From contig CAKAKS010000062.1 of the NCBI GenBank assembly GCA_916700875.1, positions 5,744,873 to 5,808,872 on the forward strand: a DNA stretch of 64,000 bases, given 5' to 3'. The notes beneath the pieces are model-generated. The model was given only the letters and a program-made list of their open reading frames with translations, did no database searches and was not told the DNA's origin. Both the position numbers and the translations under genes were made by a program. This stretch comes from Sebastes aleutianus. Its lineage: Eukaryota > Chordata > Actinopteri > Perciformes > Sebastidae. Shown here one piece after another: positions 20,521 to 30,880 of this stretch. Every line of letters begins with the position of its first letter. The stretch's first letter is position 1.

Positions 20521-21167
20521 CATTTCTCGTCCAGCAAACACAACACAGGACAATCCGGGTTAATTTAATATAATTTAAATGGGTACTTCTGCTGCTCCAA
20601 TTTAAAATCCGGTAGGCTAACACGAATGTGCAAAATGATTTGAGTCCTTCCACAGGTGGAAGGCATAACTTGCACTGTTCCGTGATGTTGTTCCCTTTTT
20701 CTGCTTTACATACAAAATAATGGCAAATTTTCAGCATGTTTCATTTATTTTTTTAAATATTTGGTATTAAATTAATCCAGAAAGTAACAAAGTTGTGTTA
20801 CTTTAATATCGTGATATTCGGATTAAGTTACTGATTAAACTTTTTAACCGGTAATAAGTCATTGTAGTTTTTAAGTAACCCTCCCAACCTTGAGTCCAAT
20901 GTGATAAATTGAAAAGCTACACAATTGTGGGATGTACATTCTGCTTTAATGGAAGTATTTCTTGTTTCACTTAGAGAAGGCTTCAAAGATGAGAACTCTG
21001 TTACTATCATAAGGGAACGTTTCCAACAGGACTAGTCTGAAAGTGTTGGATCAAAAACAGATGTTGATAAAGGAGAGTTATCATCTTATGTTCTGCCAAT
21101 GTGGTAATAGTATGTCCTTGGAGCAGCTACAAGATATCTGACATCAAATTACATTTTTCCAAGGCCC

Positions 21168-21180
21168 TGACCTTTGACCT
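21168..21180 (-). promoter_or_regulatory. DR1 nuclear-receptor motif
   Basis: TGACCT-T-TGACCT: two perfect half sites with a one-base spacer, reading AGGTCA-A-AGGTCA on the - strand. DR1 elements are bound by RXR, COUP-TF and HNF4-type dimers. Confidence 0.5.
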
Positions 21181-21338
21181 CAGCCTGTAATGCTGAGCTA
21201 ATAAGAGTCTGAAGCGTACTGTACAGCATCACATAAAACCATCCATAACAAGCATACAATTATCAGATTATACATCTATTTCTCCTCGTTTTGCCTTGTC
21301 ACCCTCATCTGTAATTATTCAAAGATCACAGGAATACC

Positions 21339-21351
21339 TGACCTTTGACCT
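21339..21351 (-). promoter_or_regulatory. second DR1 nuclear-receptor motif
   Basis: Another perfect TGACCT-T-TGACCT, 171 bp from the first, followed by GAGTTCA (21354-21360), which contains an AGTTCA half site. Confidence 0.5.
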
Positions 21352-22109
21352 CTGAGTTCACTGTAAATATCCCCAAATAGCTACATTAGCCAAATCTATC
21401 TGCTTTATTATCTACAAGTGTAACTTGTTTCAGTTGTTTTGGGACCTGAACAATTTGTCGAGGTGCCTACACCCAACCCCTGCCCCTTTAATCTGAGCCA
21501 AAATGGCCGCCCAGTGTGAGAGGGATCAGGTTTAAAGAGAGGATATAGGAGATCAGGGCAGGGTCATGGCTGAAATAACAGTCAACCAGGGTTCACATTT
21601 GTACATGCTGTGTGTGTGTCTGTCACATATACATATGCACAGAGAGGCCATATCATTTCCATACCTCTCTGTTTATTCTATGTGTGTGAATGGTGTGTTT
21701 ATTAGCATCCACTAAGCTAAGTTGCCATCCGTTCTTTAGGGGAGTCAGCGGCAGATGATCAATGCTTCAGCCTCTGAGGGCCCCATCAATTCACAGCTTA
21801 GGTGTGTGAGAGATGGTTGTACGCACACATATAAACACACACACACCCAACTGTATATTGAGTTGTCAGGTAGGAGCCTTGGAGGATACACACCAAACAC
21901 TAATCACTCTGTATTTCTGTATGTGTGTTGGTGCATCTCCCCCTGCAGTCTCTCTCCCTCTCTCTAATGGGTCAATAAAGAGCCATTCCACAGGATTTAC
22001 TGGTATTTACCAAGGGACCAACACAGACAATTGTCAGTCAATCCAACTGCACCAATTAACAGCCAGTAAATGGACTGCTGAGTGGTCAACTCATGGATGT
22101 ATGTAGAGG

Positions 22110-22500
22110 ACAGGATACAGCGTTGGAGGCGGGGCCTCATTCATTCTTATAAAAGTTGCTCAGGGGTGCATGAAGCAAAAAAACCTGACTTTTAAAAGAA
22201 TAAATTACCCAGATCTTCCGGCGATCTTCCGCATCCAGTGGGCCCATAGAGCAGGCGCAGTAGCGTTTCCTTTAACCCCGCCTCCGGCTCATTCACATGA
22301 ACGGAGGAAGTTACAGGTGTCTCTTTCCCAATGGACTGTAAGTCTATGGGAAAAAAAGTATTTATGGGTCCAATGGCATCACGTGACAGACCCAGAATTT
22401 GTACTTCCACTGTTTGGCCACTACGTAAAATTGGCTTTAAAAGCCCGGTGCCCTTCCTGGTGGCGTGGGTTAGCTCAGATCGCTAACCAGCAGCCATGTT
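22110..22500. repeat. interspersed repeat, non-autonomous element type
   Basis: The sequence GGAGGCGGGGCCTCATTCAT through GACTGTAAGTCTATGGGAAA resembles interspersed fish repeats that include an ACAGTCTATGG-like end. Boundaries are approximate. The open frames inside have no domain. Confidence 0.45.
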
Positions 22501-25263
22501 ATTGAAGCTTACTGCTGACAACACTAAAACCGTCCAATCAGTGAGTTAAATCAGTCATGTGACTTCATGTTTATGCCCCTCAAGAGTTCAGAGGTCAGTG
22601 ATTGTCCAGTGTTTGTGCCACATAGTGCGCCAGTTATTGGAATGATCAAACCGCACCATGTCAAGCGCTGTAACTAATAATTAGTTTCATTATTCTTGAA
22701 TTAAAAAAAAGAAAATTCCATCATAAATTCCAAGAGCCCATGTTGACATATTTAAATTGCTTGTCCAAAACCCCAAAATATTTGAAGGCTAAGGCTATTT
22801 AAATTTGAGAAGCTAGAACAAAGTAACATTTAGAATTTTTGCTGTCAGTTAATTGATTGATTAATTGGCTGATAGTTTCAACTGTAGCCAGTCAGAGCCA
22901 CATTGAGAAAATTCAAAGGTAAATAGCAGTTAATTGCTGATACGGTCCGAAGAGTTGATAGGCAGTTATGCTTTCACAGTACTCATTGATTTCCATTTAA
23001 GCAAGAGCCATCTTGGCCTCAGACTTGAAGCTAGCGCGCCCTTAGCTGCAGTTCTTCATACTCACCACTGGATGTCAGCTCCAAGAAAACTCTACATGTG
23101 TTGAAATGAATGGGAAAAACTGCAGTCATTACATTTTCCCAATGTTTTTGATATATGTTTAGAAAGGGATCCTTAAGATGAATTTCAGGAATGTTTTTCT
23201 TTGATAAAAGAAGCATGAAATCATTGCTTCTAGGAATTTGCTGTATAACATCAATATGTCATCCTCAACAAGTAAAGTATTTCCATGTGTACTGGTAAAT
23301 TATTGAATGAGGTATCTGTTTCTGGAGTGATTTATTTCTTAATCTATTCCGTTTATTCTGAACAAGATATTTACACAAGGTCACTCTGCTAGGATTGAAT
23401 AAAACTAGTTGATGACATTGATGTGATGGGCAGTAGGTACATAAGGTTGGGGTTCTTATTGTCATGAAATCCCATGAAAAGACCAAAACCTACAATGTGT
23501 TAGTCCATCTCTCAATACTTTCTGAGCTCCCCACCCTGCCTGTGGCTTTCAGACCTAAGCCCATTGGTTTCTACTGAAGATGTAAGTCTTTAAAAATGAG
23601 TCAAGAATCATGTTTACTCAAACAGAAGGAAATAGTGCATTTCATGGGGACTATTTTCAGCGGCGGATTAATCCTCATTTGGTGCTCTTGTGAGTACTAG
23701 TGGCAGCAGGACAGTGGATGTGGGATTGAGTCAAAATAAATACAGTGTGTGTGTGTTAGGGATGCAAAATCAAACCGTTCAATGACAGTACAAACCGAAC
23801 CGTGGGCTTGTTGAGCCGTTGCACCATTATTAAATACAGGCCTGCTAATTATTTGACGAGGTGCCAGAGATATAGAAGAGGCAAGTATAAACATATAACA
23901 TAAATATAAAATATTATTCATTATTATAATATAGAAATATAATTCATTACTATCAATCAATCACACATCACACACATTAGAAATGGTTATGTTTTTCCTC
24001 GCCCTAATGTGCAAAACAAACCCGAACCGAAATCCCAAAAACACAATACAAAATGAACCATGGTCTGGTTGAACCATTGCACCACTATAGTGTGCGTTCA
24101 TGGTAATGAAGGAACATATCGCCCAGTGCAACAGTGTGGCTCATTGATGTGTTTTAATAGTTGTTAGACAACACTGGAGCTCTTTGGCACAGAGGAAGAA
24201 GATATATCAGTTCAGGAGTTAAAGCTAGGGTGGGTAATCTTAAGAAACTAGCAAGAGTACGCAACCGAAAAACAAAGCCCAGTGTTGCCAACTCTTTTCC
24301 AGTGAAAGTAGCTAGCAACATTAGCTCCAAAACTCCCTAAATCTAGCAAGAAAGTCGCCAAGTCAGCCATACTGACAGTCTGTCCCTTCAGATCTCCCTC
24401 AAAAGACACTCCCCCAAAATTATCAGTACGAACATAAACAACAAATATGGCTGATTTATCGATTTCTATTGGGATGTAAAGAGAATATCATCAAAGATAA
24501 CAAAAAAATGTGTTTGAAGAAGAAAACTTATGCCAGACTTTAAGTTCTTGGACACTTTTCCAAACACTGAACACCAAACTCCTGTTCTCGCAATATCTCT
24601 CATTTAATATTATGAAATTCATTCAGTTCCATGAATAAACATGAAGGGATATAATTAGCTAGAGACAGTTGTTGTCCTACGTGGCCCTTCTCCTCTGCCG
24701 TAGCCTGGGTGTAAATGTGTTGTGTAGATAAGAGCGGCCCGAGCTGACAGCGTCTTATCTGACGGCTGATAGCAGCGAGCCAGCAGGAAAATCCCCTCGA
24801 GCTCTGATTCCTCTCCTCTGCTCTCGACCGTTCCCTCATGTCATCGTTGTGTGTACACAGGAATATTACATAGCTGCTGTGACCTCCGACTTTTGACCTC
24901 TGCTTGAACATTTTATGTTTATTTAACAAATGATCATTATTCCTCCAACAGTTCCATGATGATGCCAATGCTGGAGTGTCGTGATCTGAAATTCTTCTAC
25001 TGTAATGGCCACTAGCTGCTGCCTTCAAGGAAACCTTAACTGCATTTAAACCAATAGAAATCTCTTTAGAAGTACAAAAGGTCTGTCCCAATACTCACAC
25101 ATACAAGGGAGCCAAATGCCCTATACTTGTGTGACATATTTTTTGTAACTGCTACAGTGTCCAAATGCCTGTTGAGACGGCACGCGCATGCAGATTCATC
25201 AGAGCTCAGTAGGACATGCTTGGCCACAGTAATGAATACATGGCTTATTTAAGATTCAACACA
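22501..25263. other. intergenic with weak repeat fragments
   Basis: No gene is supported. 23750-24090 and 24230-24420 resemble dispersed fish repeats: CAAACCGAACCGTGG and GAACCATGGTCTGGTTGAACC motifs in the first, GTGTTGCCAACTCTTTTCC in the second. 24600-25020 looks unique. The 163-aa - strand frame over 24600-25091 has no recognisable domain or exon structure. Confidence 0.45.
24880..24899 (-). promoter_or_regulatory. DR8 half-site pair
   Basis: TGACCT, an eight-base spacer, then TGACCT. RAR/RXR can bind DR8 spacing, but the support here is the motif alone. Confidence 0.25.
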
Positions 25264-25812
25264 TAGTCTCACGGCAGTTTGTGAAATGTACTACAGTTCA
25301 TGTACGCAGACAATGCAAATTTCCCTTTTTTCCGTGACGTTTTGAGCGTTTTCCTACGAATGTCGAGCAACACATGACGCACGTTTCAATTTCAGCTCCA
25401 GTCTTTTCAAAATAAAACTACTCAGTTAGGTTTAGGAATAGATCGACTTGATTAGGCTTAGGCAACAAAACTGCTTAGTTAGGTTTAGGTTCAGGAAAAG
25501 ATGGTGGTTTGGGTTAAAATAACTCCGAAAGTGCTGTAACTTAAGTAGGGAAGTTAAATGACAAATAGATCTACTTTGACTTCTGATTTCAAGACAAGAC
25601 AAGAACAGCGGCCACCTGGGTGAAAGTCCTATGGTTTTTGACCCATCCACCCCGACCTCCTCCCTTTGCCGCTCTTTATACTTCATGGTTCACATTTACG
25701 TGGATTACATACGAGTTGATATTGTGCTGACCATCAAAAAATGTGAAATTCGTGTCCACGTACATGAATCAATACATTACATTTTGGGACTATTTCACGA
25801 ACTGCTGTCGGT
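25264..25812 (+). mobile_element. tRNA-like MITE copy 3, full length
   Basis: It begins with TAGTCTCACGGCAGTTTGTG and ends with TTTCACGAACTGCTGTCGG, which are inverted repeats of each other. Inside are GTTAGGTTTAGGAATAGATC, GGTTTGGGTTAAAATAACTC and a tRNA-Glu-like core (about 25594-25628). Length about 549 bp; no coding capacity. Confidence 0.82.
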
Positions 25813-26281
25813 TATGTTCAATTTTCCCCATAATAAACAAAGAAGTAGAGTCAGCCATCATCACAGTTACAATCAGATGACAATGAAAACCAAACACATC
25901 CCGGAGCTGAGAGGAGCAATACATACAAAGCAAAATGTAGCACATAGGTCTACTGTACATAAAGGAAATGTAACGTTGCATTATTTTAAATGATTTGTGA
26001 TAAAATATTTAGGGGAAGAACATATTCAGATATGCAATATCATTCTTATCAGCTCCATCAAGAATACATTTTTGATATTAAGTGATAACCATCTGTTGTT
26101 GTGTGATTACGATCAGTCCTAAAAACAGATTATAGGTGCTTCACTGCCAACAGCTGGACTGGTGGTGCACAGGAGATGATGCACTGTGGGATACATGTAG
26201 GTCTGAATAGTCCTCTCACTCTGAAGGGGGTATTAGGAGAAGTGTGCATCAAGTAGCTATACCTCCGAAAAGTAATGCAAT

Positions 26282-26648
26282 GCAATTCGTATATAACCCG
26301 TGAAATCAATGTGTTATTAATCCACGTAATTGTGAACTAGGAAGTATAAACAGCGGTAAACTCTGTGTAGGGAGGTGGTCGGGGTGGAGACCGCTGTTTG
26401 TGTCCCGCGTGAAACCAGAAGTCAACGTTGATTTATTTGTTACGTAATGTCCGTACTTAAGTAGCGTCACTTCTGTAGTTACTTTAACCCAAACCATGGT
26501 CTTTTCCTAAACCTAAGCAGTTTTGTTGCCTAAACCTAATCAATTTGTTTCCTGGGACGCTGGATGTTTGTTTTGAAAAGACTGTATGCATGTAACATTC
26601 GGAAAATTACGTGTTGCTGGACATTCTCAGGAGAACGCATAAAAAATG
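26282..26648 (-). mobile_element. tRNA-like MITE copy 4, inverted and truncated
   Basis: Reverse-complement landmarks of the family are clear: CTAAACCTAAGCAGTTTTGT, TTAACCCAAACCATGGTC and GTGTCCCGCGTGAAACCAGA, with ACGTGTTGCTGGACATTC at the right. The terminal inverted repeats are missing and part of the tRNA-like core is lost. Confidence 0.8.
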
Positions 26649-27772
26649 AGGAATAACTTTACATACAAACCATTGTATAAGGACACATTGCCCAGAGATA
26701 ATGCCATTGTCTACAAGAAAAAGAAAAAAAACTCAAAACACAAGGGCTTATGGGTAGGATATGGATGTTGAAAAGTGAATGCATCACTTCCTCAAGCAGC
26801 TGGCAGTCTTAAGCCCCTTTCACAGATGAACTGCAAACCTGAACTTACCTAGGAGGAGGAGATGCATGAAAAAACACAAGTATCCGAATCAGTTGAACCG
26901 GATATTACCCTGCCAGCTCCCTAGTACAAAGCCTGTGTCATGTCCGAACATTGTCTGGAGAATTGAGGAGTGGGGGAAGAATATAAACATCTGAAAGTGA
27001 AGAAGACGGGTCATTTTATTACCAAATTACGAACCGGCTATGTGACCTCGACGTAATCCGCAACATGTCCTGCCTCCTGCGCGCTCTACCCAGGCGCACC
27101 CCTCGCCTACACCGAACAGAGCATTTCCAGTAGGTGAGAATGCGTTTGACACGGACAATCTCCTGTTGTACGCCACATGTGTGAAAGGAAAACTCCGGAC
27201 AGTGTCTAGACCTTTAGTCGGAGTTCAAACCGAAAGCAGCCCTGTGTTAAAACAATGCGAGGGCTGCATTGGTGGAGGCCTGTTGCTTCAGGTACCAGTG
27301 AGACAATGTAATCTGCTCCAGGAAGTCCAGTTGGAGTAACAGATTACTGCATTTAAAGGCGTATCAGATGTCAAAACACTGCACAGCAGTTTATAATACT
27401 CAGGGACAGGATTTTGCAGCTCCCAGTAGGAATACGGTGTTGGAATCTACCAGGAATGTGCACTTGCACATATTTGAACGGCCAACTTGCCAGATGATGT
27501 TGCATTGCGCTCCAGGTTGAAACTTTTTTGCTAAAGCCCTCCGCGTTGGCTCTTCTGATATTTCAGGGACTATTTTGGTAATTACAAAAAACATCATCAT
27601 AACTGATAGAACCAATTGAAAAGCTACAAAAATAAAGTAAAATAGAATATGTAATGATCATATGTCATGAAAATACTTGCGAGGGGATAAATAATTAAGC
27701 TGAATGAAATGAAACTCAAAACAAAGAGAACCATCTGGAGGATCTACTCGTCCGCATGCTTGTCATCCAACA
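26649..27772. other. intergenic, no gene seen
   Basis: Between MITE copies 4 and 5. 26810-27240 contains a stretch (from AAGCCCCTTTCACAGATGAA to AGTTCAAACCGAAAGCAGC) that looks like another short dispersed repeat. No coding signal. Confidence 0.4.
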
Positions 27773-28326
27773 CAGTCTCACGGCAGTTCGTGAAACAGTC
27801 ATCAAATTTAATCTATTTGATTTGTGTACATAGATACAACGTATTTTTCCTGCTTTTTCCTACCAATGTTCAGCAACAGGTGATGCACGTGTTGATTTCC
27901 GCTCCACTATTTTCAAAATAAAACTACTTTTTAGGTTTAGGAATTGATCGACTTGGTTAGGTTTAGGCAACAAAACGACTCAGGAAAAGATTTTAGGAAA
28001 AGATTGCAGTTTGGGTTGAAATAACTCAGGAAGTGACGTAACTTAAGTACAGAAGTTATGTAACAAATAAATAAACCTTAACTTCTGGTTTCACAAATAC
28101 CGGTCTCCTGGGTGAAAGTCTGGTGTTTTTTGATCCACCCATCCACCGTGTCCTCTTTCCTACACGGTGTTCACCGCTCTCTATACTTCAGGTTCACAAT
28201 TATGTGGATTACATATGAATTGATTTTGTGCTGACCATCATGAAAAAAAACTTTGAAATTCATGTCTATGTACACAAATCAACACATTCAATTTCGTGAC
28301 TATTTCACGAAACTGCTGTGGGACTG
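27773..28326 (+). mobile_element. tRNA-like MITE copy 5, full length (best copy)
   Basis: The ends CAGTCTCACGGCAGTTCGTG and, on the other strand, CAGTCCCACAGCAGTTTCGT are inverted repeats. A second inverted pair lies just inside (GATTTGTGTACATAGATAC near 27820 and GTCTATGTACACAAATC near 28264). The core holds ACCGGTCTCCTGGGTGAAAG (28099-28118), whose reverse complement resembles the anticodon arm to T-arm part of tRNA-Glu. Length 554 bp. Confidence 0.87.
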
Positions 28327-28532
28327 GGATGTGTCATCACATACCACCTCCTGAAAACTGGGAAAAAAGTATGCAGCAATATGGCTGACCACAATGGCTG
28401 CATGCAGTTTAATTTAATCATCAGATTTATTCAATTTGAAATGATGCCGTCAAAACATCATAAAGGAAAAATGAAAAAAAAAAGTTCAGTCTGCTGTGCT
28501 TTTTCTTTTTTTCTCTTTCTCCATCAGCTGAG

Positions 28533-28587
<55 letters not shown>

Positions 28588-30865
28588 TAAATGTTATTAA
28601 TAACGGTTAATAAATGCTGTTATGTGTCTGCATCAGTGGTTCAGGTTTCACAGCTAATGCAACAACGTCAGCAGTCTGGATGCACAATTCTCTTTCTTCC
28701 ACTCAGTCGTGACTCTCTCTCCCATATCATCTTTCATGATTTTCAGAAAGCCCCTCATATCACATACACACACACAAACACACGCACACACATGCACATC
28801 CCCACTCTTTTCCAGGAATCCTGGCGCATAACTTCCTGGTTCTGGAGTCATTTGACCTGTCTGATGGGACTGTTAGAGGAGACAGACAGACAGACTGAGC
28901 AGAAGGACAGGAAACCAGATTTGTCCAATCAGATTGCTGCGTTTCTCTGAAGCGATGTACTGCACCCTATTATTTCTCAGCTTTTCAATCGTACTTCTTG
29001 ATGAACCCTGAACCGGGACTGCGATACATCCTGGACGTACATCCCAACTACGCAGACCAAAGGTCAGAAACACTAACAGATAGTTAGAGGTTTACAGGGC
29101 TGAGCAGATTCTCAAATTCCACTCCTGACCTGAGACAGAAACCAGGCTGAGCCCGCCGTGAGGTCATGACCCCACAGGAGGTATTGAAGGTCAGTCTGTC
29201 AAGAAGCCAGAAAAGTACAGAAAAACAGCAGCACTTCACTAGACGACCTGTAGCTCTTAACTGAAGTTGAACACTTCTGGATAAATCTGACACGTCAGCC
29301 AGTTGGTAACATTCGTCAGTTGTCTTTCTTCACTGTGTAGTGGCAAACAAGAACACAAGCTTGAATTTATGGGCTGCACATACACAATACATCAGTACTG
29401 AAACTCTCTAGAACCGCTCCAAAGGCAGAGAGTCGCTAGCCGAGGCTGACTATATGTTCCTCACTAGCAACAACATAGAAAGCATCTTCATAACCAGGAT
29501 GCAGCACACTGTTAGAGCAACAGACCATTGAAGCGCTCCCTGACATCTACTGTATATCAAGTAAAATGTCTGTAACTATTATAGTTTTCCTCTTTTCATG
29601 CATTTGCACAATGGAAGTCTAGAATAACTTTTTTTTTTTTTTTAGTTTTTCTTTTCCTAATGAAAGTTCCACACATTGTTTGGCTCCCTCTCATGGCATA
29701 ATATAACATAGGTATAATATAATATATAGCTGTTTTAAAAGAACGTACTGTATAGGCTAAGTCTGTTGGTCCCTTGCTGTCTGCATCCTGTAATCAGTGT
29801 TAGACTTGATCTCAGCTCCCAAATGATTTCAGAGATCTGCAGAGGCAGCGGCTGCATACTTTCTGTATTTCAGAATTGTATGATGATAAGTTGGTGAGAC
29901 ATATAAGGGCTGTAAGAATACACCAGTGGTGGAGTCTGATCTTTTACTTAAAGATGTAACAAAACCATAGTGTAGAAACACTCTGTTATAAAAGCCCTGC
30001 ATTTTACTTCAGTAAAAGTACTTAAGTATTAGCATCAAATATATACGTTAAGGTGCAGGGTGTAGAATCTGGTGGCATCTAGCAGTTACGTTGCAGAGTA
30101 CAACAAAGTTAAACTTTTCCTGTGTGCCAATCAAAATAGAGCTGTTGCGTGTAAGAGTAGCGTAGGTCATTTGGAGAATATCAGAGTCAGTGTGTAGAGT
30201 GTGTGTACGCGGGAAGTGAGGGGTGAAGCAAGAGAGAGAGAGAGTGGTGGCAAGTGTGATCGAACAAGTGAGCTAGTGGTGCAGAAGACAGAGTTAGTTT
30301 AACTTTGAGAATATCATAGTAATAGTCATAAATGAGCACAAAAAATATTAGACTGATGGGTCCAGCAGTATGCGAGATTAGCTGTGGACAGCATACACAA
30401 ACTCAACTACATCTTTGCTTTTGGTCTGTTAGTTGGGGGAAACCAAACATTGAAGATTTCACCTTGGGCTTTCGGTGATTGCGATTTACTGACGTGTTTT
30501 TGACTGAATGATTAATCGATTAATTGAGAAAACTATATGACAGGTTAATTGGTAATGAAAAAAAGTGTTAGTTGCAGCTCTTAAGTAGAGATCCCATACA
30601 ACAGCATTGCTTCACTTGACCTGGAAAGTAGGCTACTATGTTTATTGACCACCAGCTCCACCTACTTAATTTGCATATTCAGGATCAATCTCAATGCAGG
30701 CAAACTTGAGATAATGGAATGCTTATTAATATCAGGTTTAAACGCAAAGACTTGTGATCAGATGACATTATCCAGGTAATGTATTATATTATTATTATTC
30801 TAATAAATAAAACATAACTTCATCACTACATGAATTTAAAAAAAAAACGTACACACATTGGAGGT
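28327..30865. other. intergenic, GT microsatellite and repeat fragments
   Basis: A GT run spans 28536-28585. 30053-30130 resembles the end of the 15530-type MITE. The 119-aa frame over 28591-28950 has no domain and crosses an AC run. No gene. Confidence 0.45.
28536..28585. repeat. (GT)n microsatellite
   Basis: 25 nearly uninterrupted GT units. Confidence 0.95.
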
Positions 30866-30866
30866 C

Positions 30867-30880
30867 TGACCTTTTGACCT
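30867..30880 (-). promoter_or_regulatory. perfect DR2, candidate 5' retinoic acid response element of hoxb1a
   Basis: TGACCT-TT-TGACCT, that is AGGTCA-AA-AGGTCA on the - strand: two perfect half sites spaced by two, the preferred RAR/RXR arrangement. It lies about 4.76 kb upstream of the hoxb1a start codon in sequence without visible transposon ends. Mouse Hoxb1 is known to have a 5' DR2 element that represses expression in r3/r5. Equivalence is inference. Confidence 0.5.

Larger units (their letters stand above)
20521..22109. other. intergenic, largely unique block with two DR1 motifs
   Basis: No gene. Around 20740-20890 there is a fragment of a fish repeat rich in AAGTAAC-like sequence. 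The part from about 21060 to 21560 looks unique and holds two DR1 nuclear receptor motifs listed separately. Confidence 0.45.

Noticed and set aside
24600..25091. 163-aa - strand frame
   Set aside because: Longest frame in the intergenic gap, but no domain, no splice sites in phase and no codon bias that I can see. Expected by chance in this amount of sequence.
25264..25812. Functional tRNA-Glu gene
   Set aside because: Only the anticodon-arm to T-arm part is present, the 5' half is missing and the acceptor stem cannot form. It is a tRNA-like module of a MITE.
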